A stretch of DNA of 64,000 nucleotides from JAAUUJ01 sp964392245 (lineage in GTDB: Bacteria > Cyanobacteriota > Cyanobacteriia > Thermostichales > Thermostichaceae): NCBI GenBank assembly GCA_964392245.1, contig CAYMOX010000019.1:1-64000 (forward strand). The letters are read 5' to 3'. Both the position numbers and the translations under genes were made by a program. The notes below the pieces were generated by a model. That model ran no database searches and had not been told where the DNA came from. It was given only the letters and a program-made list of their open reading frames with translations. Positions within the stretch are counted from its first letter, which is position 1. Every line of letters starts with the position of its first letter. Below are positions 54,270-62,136 of this stretch, one piece after another.

Positions 54270-55481
54270 TCACTTTGGCTCCGATTTACTGTCGTAGCGT
54301 CGGGTCCATTCCTCTAAAATGGCTTCACGATTGGCTGCCGCCCAGTTGAGGTCATTATCAATCAGCTGAGCCTCAGGATCTTCTGGGAACCCTTCGGGTA
54401 GGGGTACATCAGTGGCAACAGCTGTGATCGCAAAGCTTTCTGCGTATTTAGCAGATACTTCAGGAGAAATCGCCCAATCTAGAAAGTCTTTGGCGATGGG
54501 GTTGATCTCTGGCTTCTTGATCAGAGCGTTCGCTTCAACGTCCCAACCGGAGCCCTCAGCGGGAAAAACCGCTTCAATGGGTTCCCCATCGTTCTTCTGT
54601 TTGACGGCCCGATAATCAAAGGAGATCCCAATGGGATATTCCCCTGTACCGGCGGATTTACAGGGTTTGGAGCCAGAATGCATATACTGGGCGATGTTCT
54701 GATGCAGCCCATCCAAATACGCCCAGCCTTCTTCTTCTCCCTTGAGCTGAAGAATGGCAGAAACAGATAAAAACCCGGTACCCGATGACGCCGGATTCGA
54801 CATCACGATTTGGCCCTCATACTCCGGCTTTAGCAGATCTTCCCATGACTGGGGGATAGGAAGGCCCTTCTTTTCTGCCTCAATGGTGTTGACACAGAAA
54901 GCGGACATCCACACATCAATACCCACCCAAGTGGGAGGATCATCGCTGTCGCGGAAGCGTTCGTTGACATTTTCTAATCCTTGAGGAGCATAGGGCTCCA
55001 GCAATCCTTCCTGATCAGCGACAAGCAAGCTAGAGGCTGCCAGACCCCAAACAACATCGGCTTGAGGATTATCTTTTTCGGCAAGGATCTTGGCTGTGAC
55101 GATGCCTGTAGAATCGCGGACGATATTGAGCTCGACGTCGGGATACTGCTCTCGCCAGGACTCAAGATATCCCTGAATCTGATCGTCTTCTAAAGCCGTG
55201 TAAACGGTGAGACTCTCGGATTCGGAGGTAGGCAGTGAACTTGTGCTTTCTTCTTCGGAGGTAGGCAATGAACTTGTGCTTTCTTCTTCAGGGGTAGGCA
55301 GTGAACTTGTGCTTTCTTCTTCAGGGGTAGGCAATGAACTTGTGCTTTCTTCCGAGGTCGTTGAATTGTCGCTCTGGGGCTGATCCCTAACACAGGAAGT
55401 TACACTTATACTTACCAGCAACAAAGAGGTTACAAAAGGTAAGGTAAGTTTCCTTACGATTGAAGTTGAGAAATCTAACAT
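54270..55481 (-). CDS. 2-aminoethylphosphonate-type substrate-binding lipoprotein
   Basis: A 403-residue binding protein from the ATG at 55481. A signal peptide ends SISVTSC, a plausible lipobox. A Ser/Thr/Glu spacer then holds four copies of an 11-residue unit (EEESTSSLPT-type), coded by a 33-bp DNA repeat. The binding domain follows: LTVYTALEDDQIQGYLESWR, QADVVWGLAASSLLVADQEG, SNPASSGTGFLSVSAILQLK and PIGISFDYRAVK. This is the ferric/AEP-type solute-binding fold and resembles PhnS-type proteins. The long spacer probably projects it from the membrane. A PHO-box candidate lies about 180-215 bp upstream. Confidence 0.82.
   Translation of the reverse strand: MLDFSTSIVRKLTLPFVTSLLLVSISVTSCVRDQPQSDNSTTSEESTSSLPTPEEESTSSLPTPEEESTSSLPTSEEESTSSLPTSESESLTVYTALEDDQIQGYLESWREQYPDVELNIVRDSTGIVTAKILAEKDNPQADVVWGLAASSLLVADQEGLLEPYAPQGLENVNERFRDSDDPPTWVGIDVWMSAFCVNTIEAEKKGLPIPQSWEDLLKPEYEGQIVMSNPASSGTGFLSVSAILQLKGEEEGWAYLDGLHQNIAQYMHSGSKPCKSAGTGEYPIGISFDYRAVKQKNDGEPIEAVFPAEGSGWDVEANALIKKPEINPIAKDFLDWAISPEVSAKYAESFAITAVATDVPLPEGFPEDPEAQLIDNDLNWAAANREAILEEWTRRYDSKSEPK
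55227..55358. repeat. 33-bp tandem repeat, four copies
   Basis: Units begin at 55227, 55260, 55293 and 55326 with GGTAGGCA(G/A)TGAACTTG and are nearly identical over 33 bp; the last is diverged at its end. They code, on the minus strand, the 11-residue linker units of the substrate-binding lipoprotein. The period is an exact multiple of three, so copy-number change alters linker length without frameshift. It is a coding minisatellite, not a CRISPR. Confidence 0.9.
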
Positions 55482-55867
55482 GATGTGCACTGATAACTCC
55501 CAACAGTAGTGAATGCAAGTCAAAGTCAACGCTTGCAGTTGTAATAAGACACGTCTTGACGTTATCGAGTTTATGCAACACGATCCAATCCAGGAAGTAG
55601 TCTATCAGTTGTTTTACAGTCATCTTTAATTGTCACTACTGCACAAGAAAAAGATAGCTTTCGTATTTAACCTCTGGTTAAGTTTCTGCTAAGAATCGAC
55701 TTTCAGGACTCAGAGATCCATTCCCGGTCGGCGCAAATTACTGGCGAAACCAAATCTAAATTTCTTAACCTGATCCATGAGGGTTCCCTATCAGTCGGGT
55801 TCTATTTACAAATCCGTTTCTCTGTCTATTCCAGGTTAGGATCACCCATATCCCTCAGTTACTCGAT
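55482..55867. other. divergent intergenic region of the phosphonate island
   Basis: This 386-bp gap separates the leftward importer operon from the rightward FAD oxidase-HAD pair. It is clearly more AT-rich than its flanks. Apart from the PHO-box-like triplet at 55664-55693 and the single perfect unit at 55764-55771 I see no gene. A minus-strand open frame across 55387-55623 overlaps the binding-protein gene and has no family features. Promoters for both directions must lie here. Confidence 0.6.
55664..55693 (-). promoter_or_regulatory. candidate PHO box (PhoB/SphR site)
   Basis: On the minus strand three 8-mers occur at exact 11-bp steps with 3-bp spacers: CTTAGCAG (55686-55693), CTTAACCA (55675-55682) and GTTAAATA (55664-55671). 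The cyanobacterial PHO box consists of PyTTAAPyPy(T/A) direct repeats with this spacing. The middle unit is a full match and the outer ones are partial. It is upstream of the importer operon. A single perfect CTTAACCT on the plus strand at 55764-55771 lies 97 bp before the FAD oxidase gene. Confidence 0.55.
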
Positions 55868-57001
55868 ATGCAGTCCCCCTCTTCCCAGCGCATCTCTGTG
55901 GCCATTATTGGAGCTGGCATTGTTGGTCTGGCCACTGCATTTGCCCACGCCAAGCGCGGACTGAAGGTTCACGTTTTTGAAAAAAATCCTTCCGCTCAGG
56001 GAGCCTCGGTTCGTAACTTTGGCATGATCTGGCCGATTGGTCAGCCACAAGGGACATTGCAAGAGAGAGCACTGAAATCTAGAGCCATCTGGAGGGAACT
56101 AGCAGTGCGTGCTGGATTTGGTCTGGATCCCTGTGGCTCCCTGCATCTGGCTTATCGTGAAGACGAGCTAACCGTGATCCAGGAATTCTGTCAGGAGCGA
56201 GGTGAAGATAACTCTATCTCCCTACTCACCGCCGGTCAGGTTGCCGAAAAGAGTCCAGCGGCGATCACGGCTGGCTTACTGGGGGCTCTCTGGAGTGAGA
56301 CGGAGATGACGGTGGATCCTCGGGAAGTGGTGAGAACGCTGCCAGGGTTTCTTCATCGCGAATACGCCGTTGAATTTCACTGGGGACAGGCCGTCACAGC
56401 CATCCATGCCCCTCATTTTCAGGTGGGGGGACAAACCTGGCAGGCGGACCAGATCTGGGTGTGCAGTGGCGCAGAATTTGAAACCCTTTATCCAGATCTG
56501 TATGCCGCGAGTGGCATGACGAAAGTGAAACTGCAGATGATGCGTACCCCGCCCCAGCCGTGGCGGATCGGACCTTCATTGTGCGCTGGGCTGACCCTGA
56601 CCCATTACGCTGCCTTTGCCCGCTGTCCTTCCCTTGGGCTTTTAAAAGAACGAATTGACCGCGAAACCCCTTATTATCCTCGCTGGGGGATCCATGTGAT
56701 GATGTCCCAGAATCTTCAGGGGGAGCTGGTGTTGGGGGATTCCCATGAGTATGGCCTGGACCTGGATCCCTTTGACCGCACCGAGATCAATGAAGCGATC
56801 CTGACCTATCTGCAGGGCTTTGCCCAGGTACCCTCCTGGCAGATCCAGGAAACCTGGCATGGTATCTACGCAAAACTACCGGGCCAGACGGAATATATTG
56901 CTCATCCGGAGCAGGGGGTAACAATCGTGAACGGTCTGGGGGGGGCGGGCATGACGCTCTCTTGGGGTCTGATGGAAGAACTGGTTGCTGCTGTTGTCTG
57001 A
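55868..57001 (+). CDS. FAD-dependent oxidoreductase of phosphonate clusters
   Basis: A 377-residue DAO-fold flavoenzyme. The N-terminal Rossmann motif is VAIIGAGIVGLATAFAHAKR (GxGxxG at 15-20), with E38 in VFEKN for FAD ribose. The C-terminus has VTIVNGLGGAGMTLSWGLME, the second FAD-contact motif. It resembles the TIGR03364-type oxidoreductases that recur in phosphonate catabolic clusters; published relatives oxidise N-methylated or free 2-aminoethylphosphonate to phosphonoacetaldehyde. The exact substrate here is inferred. The stop lies 16 bp before the TTG start of the phosphonatase-like gene, so the two are one transcript. Confidence 0.8.
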   Translation: MQSPSSQRISVAIIGAGIVGLATAFAHAKRGLKVHVFEKNPSAQGASVRNFGMIWPIGQPQGTLQERALKSRAIWRELAVRAGFGLDPCGSLHLAYREDELTVIQEFCQERGEDNSISLLTAGQVAEKSPAAITAGLLGALWSETEMTVDPREVVRTLPGFLHREYAVEFHWGQAVTAIHAPHFQVGGQTWQADQIWVCSGAEFETLYPDLYAASGMTKVKLQMMRTPPQPWRIGPSLCAGLTLTHYAAFARCPSLGLLKERIDRETPYYPRWGIHVMMSQNLQGELVLGDSHEYGLDLDPFDRTEINEAILTYLQGFAQVPSWQIQETWHGIYAKLPGQTEYIAHPEQGVTIVNGLGGAGMTLSWGLMEELVAAVV

Positions 57002-57017
57002 ATCGGAGGAGGTTGTT

Positions 57018-57722
57018 TTGGATATCCAGCTGGTGGTGTTCGATATTGCGGGCACAACACTTCAAGATAATAACGATGTTCATCAGTCTCTGGAGGCAGC
57101 CCTGCAAGAAATCGGTGTGTATGTTACACCCGAGGAAACTGCACCTGTGATGGGGTACCCGAAACCGGAAGCGATCCGCATGCTTCTGCAGGCCAAGCTC
57201 CCGGATGCCGCCGCCATCTCCCCAGAGTTAATCGGCAGGGTGCACACAGCGTTCTTGCAACACATGCTGCAGTTCTATCAATCCCATCCCTCGGTTGCGG
57301 AGAAACCCGGGGCCACGAAGGTGTTTCAAGCTTTGCGCACTGCCGGGATCAAGATCGCCCTGGATACGGGGTTCGATCGCCAGACCACAAGCGTGATCCT
57401 GCAACGGCTAGGCTGGGAGGAGCAGGGATTGATTGATGTCAGCGTCACCAGTGATGAGGTGCCCCAAGGCCGTCCTTCCCCAGAGATGATCTGGCGAGCC
57501 ATGCAGGTGTTGGGGATTGACAGTTCCCAGGCGGTGGCCAAGGTGGGGGATACCGTTGCTGACCTGGAGGAGGGAACAGGCGCGGGATGCCGCTATGTTG
57601 TTGGGATCACCTCAGGAGCTTGTAGTGTAGAGATGCTGAAAGCAGCTCCCCACACTCACCTCATCGACCACCTTGCTGAGCTACTGAGCATCCTGGGGTT
57701 AACACAGGTGTCAGCAATTTAA
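57018..57722 (+). CDS. phosphonatase-like HAD hydrolase
   Basis: A 234-residue HAD hydrolase from a TTG at 57018 that has GGAGGAGG at 57005-57012, five bases upstream. The nucleophile motif is VVFDIAGTT (D9), close to the DxAGT of phosphonoacetaldehyde hydrolase. The cap holds MGYPK, whose Lys49 falls where PhnX has its Schiff-base lysine in MGxxK. Later motifs are KIALDTGFDR, SDEVPQGRPSPEMI (Lys replaced by Gln-Gly-Arg) and VAKVGDTVADLEEG. It resembles TIGR03351-type enzymes; it should cleave the C-P bond of phosphonoacetaldehyde or a near relative made by the preceding oxidase. Confidence 0.8.
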   Translation: MDIQLVVFDIAGTTLQDNNDVHQSLEAALQEIGVYVTPEETAPVMGYPKPEAIRMLLQAKLPDAAAISPELIGRVHTAFLQHMLQFYQSHPSVAEKPGATKVFQALRTAGIKIALDTGFDRQTTSVILQRLGWEEQGLIDVSVTSDEVPQGRPSPEMIWRAMQVLGIDSSQAVAKVGDTVADLEEGTGAGCRYVVGITSGACSVEMLKAAPHTHLIDHLAELLSILGLTQVSAI

Positions 57723-57737
57723 GTTTTGGATCAGACT

Positions 57738-58697
57738 TTATCCCTCTTTAGGCTGAGATTCCTCATCGTCAATATCAATGATCACTTTCGGCCAGACCAT
57801 GGCCAGATTCATCAGATAGAGAATCGAGCGGCTCCACTCTTCCCCCTGCTCGATCAGATCTGCGTGGCCAAAACGATTGCGATGGGAATTGAGTGTTAGC
57901 AAGAGATTGACAGGACTGGGGGGCGAGTCTTCCTGGCCGTAATAGATCAATTTTTCATCCTTGATCCGCTGGACCAGTTCACCGAATCGTGCCCGCATAC
58001 TCTCTTCACCCAGAAGTTTCATCAGTTGTTTTTTGATATATTCATGGGTTCTCGTTACAAACGCAGAAGGTTTTCGCAGAGGCTGATGTTGTGATACCCA
58101 GTCCAGGAAGGATTGTTTCTTGCCTGAGGCGCAATAGGCAATGAAGACCAGAGACTTTTCTAACAGTTCGATTTCCTTCTGCTTCGCAAGATCAAGACGT
58201 TCTGGCAGCACCTCAACAGGTTGGATAGCCAGATGCTGATCTGAGGGTGGATCTGCCTGATGTTCCAGGACCTCCTCCAGAGTGCGGGTTTGATTCAGGG
58301 TTTCATCCTTGAGGATCTCCAGCACAATGCGGATCCGCTCCAGCTCACTGTAGATGCGATCCTGCCCCTGCCCAATCTCCCCCAGAGAACGGATCTCCTC
58401 CAGTATCTGCTCTTCAAAATCGTGATCAAGCGTGTCATCAAAAGGGGATTTTATTTGGGTGGTGGGTTCAGCTGTGGGAGGCTGAATCGTGAAGTTGTCG
58501 GAGTCTGCCTTAAACTCATCCACCAGGGCTGTATAGGTGCGGAGATTTTTGGGATACACCCACACACGGCGATTGCCATCCCATTGGCGTTCCTGGATCT
58601 TCTTGGCCCGTTCCCGCAGATCAGGGTGAATCCGGACCAGAAAATGCTGATCATCCTCGAAAACCTCAATACGGCCAGATCGTTTCTGCGTGTTCAT
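57738..58697 (-). CDS. unknown protein with HARP-like N-terminus and HEPN-like motif
   Basis: I do not recognise a named family. The start at 58697 has AAGGG seven bases upstream; two earlier ATGs exist. Of 319 residues, about 5-60 (VRIHPDLRERAKKIQ, DGNRRVWVYPKNLRTY) resemble the small HARP-like domain that binds unwound DNA in annealing helicases. Residues 100-155 form a coiled coil. The C-terminal helical part contains NSHRNRFGHADLI, reminiscent of the RNxxxH motif of HEPN ribonucleases. No membrane segment. It converges on the phosphonate genes (15 bp) and is divergent from the RecB-like nuclease gene. Confidence 0.5.
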   Translation of the reverse strand: MNTQKRSGRIEVFEDDQHFLVRIHPDLRERAKKIQERQWDGNRRVWVYPKNLRTYTALVDEFKADSDNFTIQPPTAEPTTQIKSPFDDTLDHDFEEQILEEIRSLGEIGQGQDRIYSELERIRIVLEILKDETLNQTRTLEEVLEHQADPPSDQHLAIQPVEVLPERLDLAKQKEIELLEKSLVFIAYCASGKKQSFLDWVSQHQPLRKPSAFVTRTHEYIKKQLMKLLGEESMRARFGELVQRIKDEKLIYYGQEDSPPSPVNLLLTLNSHRNRFGHADLIEQGEEWSRSILYLMNLAMVWPKVIIDIDDEESQPKEG

Positions 58698-58875
58698 ACT
58701 CATCCCTTGTTTTGAGGTGTTGCACAACGCTTCTGGGCAGGCAAGATCAAAACTACAAAATAACTGATCTATTCTCCTTCAGTCAGTCTTCAGGGGATTC
58801 AGTTTCCGAGGGTTGAAGGGGAGAAAGGCAGCAGAGTAGTCTTAACGAATCGGATCACCTGCCAGACGGCGGACT

Positions 58876-59679
58876 ATGCATACCCTCAGCCCCACCAAAC
58901 TGGCCACGTATCATGCCTGTCCCAAGGCTTATGAGTTTCGCTACCTGCGCAGGTTGCCCGCCCGATCCGGTGGATCTCCCCAGTTGGGCCGAACCCTGCA
59001 CCAGGCTCTTTACCACCTCCACAACCGCCAATCCTGGCAGGGGATCCCCAGTGTTCAGAACCTCCACCAGATCTGGCAGGACTGTGCTAGCGAAGCTGCC
59101 CTCGATCCTAAACAAACTGCTGAGGGTAAAACCCTGCTCATGCAATATTACCGTCAGTTCATTCGTCCTCTCACCATCTGGCAGGAGCCGATTGGATTGG
59201 AGGGACGGGTGGAAGGCTGGATCGTGGCCGCTGGGGTGGAGTTCCGGCTGGCTGGGCAGTATGATCGCCTGGAGCTGCTGGATCCTCAGTCCTCTCATCT
59301 GGATGCGGTAATTCATCTGATTGATTACAAGTCTTCCCGCACAGCGCAGGATGCCGATGCGTTGGCCATGGATCTGCAAATGGGCCTATACAGCATTGCC
59401 ATTCAGCAAACTTATCAGCAGTCTTTGGGCCGGATCTCCCATATTTATTTGCGCACGGGTGAGATCTTGAGTTTCGACGTCACACCAGCCCATGAGGAAA
59501 AGGTCCAGGAGCAAATCACTGAGATCAGCCAGAAGCTCCTGGAAGATCAGGTATTCCCCACCCAACCTGGCAAGCACTGCAGCAATTGTCCTGCCAAATC
59601 TCACTGTCCTGAATTTCATCGCCAGTCGATCCCACTGCCCAAACGGGAGATCAGTTTGCAGCTTTCATTGCTGGGGTAG
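58876..59679 (+). CDS. RecB-like PD-(D/E)XK nuclease
   Basis: A 267-residue stand-alone nuclease of the PDDEXK_1/Cas4-like group. The order is TKLATYHACPKAYEFRYL (Cys15 and the N-terminal helix), QLGRTLHQALYHL (GxxxH), GQYDRLEL with the first catalytic Asp, HLIDYKSSR with Asp and Lys, and LQMGLYSIA (the QxxxY motif). The C-terminal HCSNCPAKSHC supplies three Cys, which with Cys15 can form a 4Fe-4S site. No cas genes are near, so it is probably a DNA-repair-type nuclease. It converges on a Uma2 gene, 28 bp apart. Confidence 0.85.
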   Translation: MHTLSPTKLATYHACPKAYEFRYLRRLPARSGGSPQLGRTLHQALYHLHNRQSWQGIPSVQNLHQIWQDCASEAALDPKQTAEGKTLLMQYYRQFIRPLTIWQEPIGLEGRVEGWIVAAGVEFRLAGQYDRLELLDPQSSHLDAVIHLIDYKSSRTAQDADALAMDLQMGLYSIAIQQTYQQSLGRISHIYLRTGEILSFDVTPAHEEKVQEQITEISQKLLEDQVFPTQPGKHCSNCPAKSHCPEFHRQSIPLPKREISLQLSLLG

Positions 59680-59707
59680 ATCCCAATTCTTCAAGCTCAG
59701 GTTGTGA

Positions 59708-60322
59708 TCACATGAGTGGATCGTGGTAAAACTGGGCAGCTTCATAGAGATCCGTCATCGCAATAGTCACCCCCACCGATTGCAGATCAAAGCTCTGGTT
59801 GAGATCGCGATATTCGGTGAACAGCCATTGATTCTCAGCCTGTTTGGTCAATTGCTCAACGTGAGGTGTGTGCTGAGAGATCAGTAGATATTCTTGAAAA
59901 GTGGCTAAGGTGCGATAGGACTCAAATTTTTCTCCTCGGTCGTACCGTTCTGTTGATTCTGAAAGCACCTCTGCCAGCAAAATCGGATTCATCACGGTGT
60001 CGTTGCGGTCGGGCTTCAGATCAGGGGGGCGAGGGGTCACCATTACATCAGGATAGGTATAGACCTCACGGTCCGGAATCCAGAGACGCTGATCGGTCAG
60101 AAAGATGCTGTAGGGCTGCTTTCGCAGAGATGCTGTGAGCAGAAACGCCAGCATACGGATGATTTCGTTATGGGTAGGGGTGCCTCCCGTCATCTCGACA
60201 ATTTCCCCATGACGATACTCGCGCCGGATCTCCCCTCTAGCCTCAGATTCAGCTTCTAGCTCAAAGTATTCTTCAACTGTATGGGTAGAAGAAGTCTGGA
60301 TCGGAGTCAGTGAAGCAGTCAT
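59708..60322 (-). CDS. Uma2-family (DUF820) endonuclease-like protein
   Basis: A 204-residue Uma2 protein starting at the ATG at 60322, which fits the family opening (TVEEYFELEAESEARGEIRR). Core motifs are YRHGEIVEMTGGTPTHNEI, TYPDVMVTPRPPDL with the catalytic Asp, NPILLAEVLSESTERYDRGE with the Glu, and QEYLLISQHTPHVEQ. It is a longer subtype than the one at 33152, so the two are not recent copies. It stands alone between a nuclease gene and a toxin-antitoxin remnant. Confidence 0.85.
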   Translation of the reverse strand: MTASLTPIQTSSTHTVEEYFELEAESEARGEIRREYRHGEIVEMTGGTPTHNEIIRMLAFLLTASLRKQPYSIFLTDQRLWIPDREVYTYPDVMVTPRPPDLKPDRNDTVMNPILLAEVLSESTERYDRGEKFESYRTLATFQEYLLISQHTPHVEQLTKQAENQWLFTEYRDLNQSFDLQSVGVTIAMTDLYEAAQFYHDPLM

Positions 60323-60490
60323 TAGATTCTCTTTGCACAGCAACACATTGGAGTTCACTCTATTCTACGGCGGCTCTTGATGATCGATTGAGATGAGCCG
60401 CCCAGATCACTTTTGATGCCTACAAATAATCTCTCAACGGTCGGCTCCATCGATTTGTTATGCCGCTTCAACCGCCTCCACCCGCTATCC

Positions 60491-60805
60491 TTACGGTTCT
60501 GGAGGAATTTGCGATTTCAGTTCCTCAATTAAAGGTGGTATCTCAGACTGCACCACATCCCAGACAATGTTGAGGTTGACATCGTTATATTCATGCACCA
60601 ACCGATTTCGCATTCCGTTGATTTCTTGCCAAGAAACGTTCGGTAATGCCTGCCGGGTTGTGTCTTAAACCCGCCTTGCTGCTTCAGCAATCACTAACAG
60701 CCGCCGAATGACTGAATCTTGAAGCTGCACGTTTGCAACAAACTCATCCCTTGAGCATTGAGCGGTGTAGGTCAGGATCAGCTCTGCGGATTGCAGCATA
60801 TCAAG
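60491..60805 (-). pseudogene. HepT-like (DUF86) HEPN toxin, disrupted
   Basis: The minus strand reads DMLQSAELILTYTAQCSR and continues to IAEAARRV, where an in-frame TAA (60665-60667) interrupts. The same frame then resumes with TRQALPNVSWQEINGMRNRL, VHEYNDVNL and IVWDVVQSEIPPLIEEL, ending at 60491. This is a HepT/DUF86 protein with its R-x4-H ribonuclease motif (RNRLVH) downstream of the stop. The N-terminal codons are missing and the gene is merged with the end of the MntA-like frame. It cannot make a full toxin unless the stop is suppressed. Confidence 0.7.
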
Positions 60806-61026
60806 CAGGAATTATCGAAAATAGTTTTAAGTTCTGCCTCCATCTGGTCTAAAGTACGGAAAGTGGGGTGAGCGTCTGGGTGAAATTGCACCATCACATC
60901 AATGTCGCTGTCGGGGCGAAAGTCATCGCGCAGGACAGAGCCAAATAGAGCGAATTCTGTCACTTGCCATTTGTGACAAAACTCAGCAATTTTCTCCATT
61001 GGTAGTTCGATCGCCGCAATCGTCAT
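60778..61026 (-). pseudogene. MntA-like nucleotidyltransferase antitoxin, truncated
   Basis: The 82-residue product keeps the minimal nucleotidyltransferase core: EFALFGSVLRDDFRPDSDID with the GSxxR and DxD residues, then VMVQFHPDAHPTF. MntA proteins AMPylate HepT toxins to neutralise them. Similarity stops at AELKTIFD, after which the frame enters the HepT region out of phase. The usual last 20-30 residues and the HepT start seem deleted together. The ATG overlaps the stop of a further upstream remnant (TWINEQLEALGVEL-like tail, about 61023-61080). Confidence 0.65.
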
Positions 61027-61111
61027 GTCAGTTCTACCCCCAAGGCTTCTAGCTGCTCGTTAATCCAAATCGTTGCCGTCGCTTAATCGGTGTGGATTCG
61101 TAACCAGATCC

Positions 61112-61945
61112 CTACAGAATAAACTCCTCCAATGCCGCGACAACCCCGTCCGCTTCTACCGGAGGAGCGACCCAGTCAGCGATGGCTTTAATCTCAGGTT
61201 TGGCATTGCCCATCGCCACTCCGATCCCTGCATATTGGAGCATTTCAATATCGTTATCACTGTCGCCAATCGTCATCACCTGATCGGCGGTTAACCCCAG
61301 GATCTCCTCTGCCAGATATTTCACAGCATTGCCTTTGTTCACTGCTGCATGGGTGGCCTCTAAAAAAGTCGGTGTGGAGCGGGTGAAGTAGAGCTGATCC
61401 GCCGGAAATTGAGCCTGCATTTTGATCGTCAGCTCGTCGATCAGATCCGTGTCCTCGGTCATGGCTAGGATCTTGGTGGCTTGGAAGCTTTGCTGATCTG
61501 GATACTGAGAAAACAGCTGGGCTGGCACCTGGGAGCGTTCGGCATAAGCCTGACTGAGAGGATTCATTTCTTTGACGTACAGTTGATCATCAATATAGAT
61601 ATGAATCGCCAGAGGATAATCAGCATAGGCATCCAGCAGTTTTTGGGCCAGGACCGTGTCCACAAGCCAGTGCCGGTGCGTTTGACCATCCTCCGGTTGC
61701 CGGATCAGGGCTCCCTGATAGGTGCTGAGGGGCATGGTCGCCTGGATCTCCTGGTGGAAGCGCAGGGCAGAACGGTACATGCGTCCAGTGGCAATGGCCA
61801 CTTCGATCCCCTTTTGTCGCACCCGGCTCAGGGTTTCCAGAACTGCCGGAGTCACCTGATTGGAATCACCACTAATCGTGCCATCAATATCCAGAACCAC
61901 CAGCCGGATATCAGAGGAGGGAGGGACAAAAGACTCTGCCACCAT
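61112..61945 (-). CDS. Cof-type HAD-IIB phosphatase
   Basis: A 277-residue sugar-phosphate or nucleotide phosphatase of the Cof/YidA group, taking the ATG at 61945 just before the conserved start. Motif I is LVVLDIDGTISGDSN (nucleophile Asp), motif II is VAIATGRMYRS, and motif IV is VMTIGDSDNDIEML with its acidic pair. The class IIB cap sits between about 90 and 195. GIGVAMGNAKPEIKAIADWV is the typical C-terminal stretch. Substrate specificity in this group is broad. An earlier in-frame ATG at 61981 adds 12 residues of weak similarity. Confidence 0.85.
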   Translation of the reverse strand: MVAESFVPPSSDIRLVVLDIDGTISGDSNQVTPAVLETLSRVRQKGIEVAIATGRMYRSALRFHQEIQATMPLSTYQGALIRQPEDGQTHRHWLVDTVLAQKLLDAYADYPLAIHIYIDDQLYVKEMNPLSQAYAERSQVPAQLFSQYPDQQSFQATKILAMTEDTDLIDELTIKMQAQFPADQLYFTRSTPTFLEATHAAVNKGNAVKYLAEEILGLTADQVMTIGDSDNDIEMLQYAGIGVAMGNAKPEIKAIADWVAPPVEADGVVAALEEFIL

Positions 61946-62065
61946 ACAAGGTCTCGGGAAAAACCACCCAGACCCTAGCACGACCCTTGCGCTGGATGAT
62001 GTTTTCTTCAGCAGATCCCGATCAATAAGAGGTCCATTTCAGAGGGCCTGACCTAAACTCTTCAC

Positions 62066-62095
62066 TTCAGGTCCAGGAAATCCAGCATATAAAAT
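62066..62095 (+). promoter_or_regulatory. possible promoter of the DUF1517 gene
   Basis: TATAAA at 62088-62093 is a fair -10 element, about 49 bp before the GTG start. TTCAGG at 62066-62071 could serve as a weak -35 at 16-bp spacing. The sequence between is unremarkable. Assigned by eye only. Confidence 0.3.
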
Positions 62096-62136
62096 GAGAA
62101 ATAGAAGCACAGATCAAGTGTAGAGAGGTAATTCAC

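Noticed and set aside
55227..55358. Regularly spaced repeats that could suggest a CRISPR.
   Set aside because: Units are contiguous with no unique spacers and translate as an in-frame peptide repeat.
55387..55623. A 78-codon minus-strand frame upstream of the binding protein.
   Set aside because: It overlaps the lipoprotein start in another frame and its translation has no family features; the binding-protein start at 55481 explains the region.
58876..59679. Calling the RecB-like nuclease Cas4.
   Set aside because: It shares the fold and Cys pattern, but there is no repeat array and no cas gene in the window.
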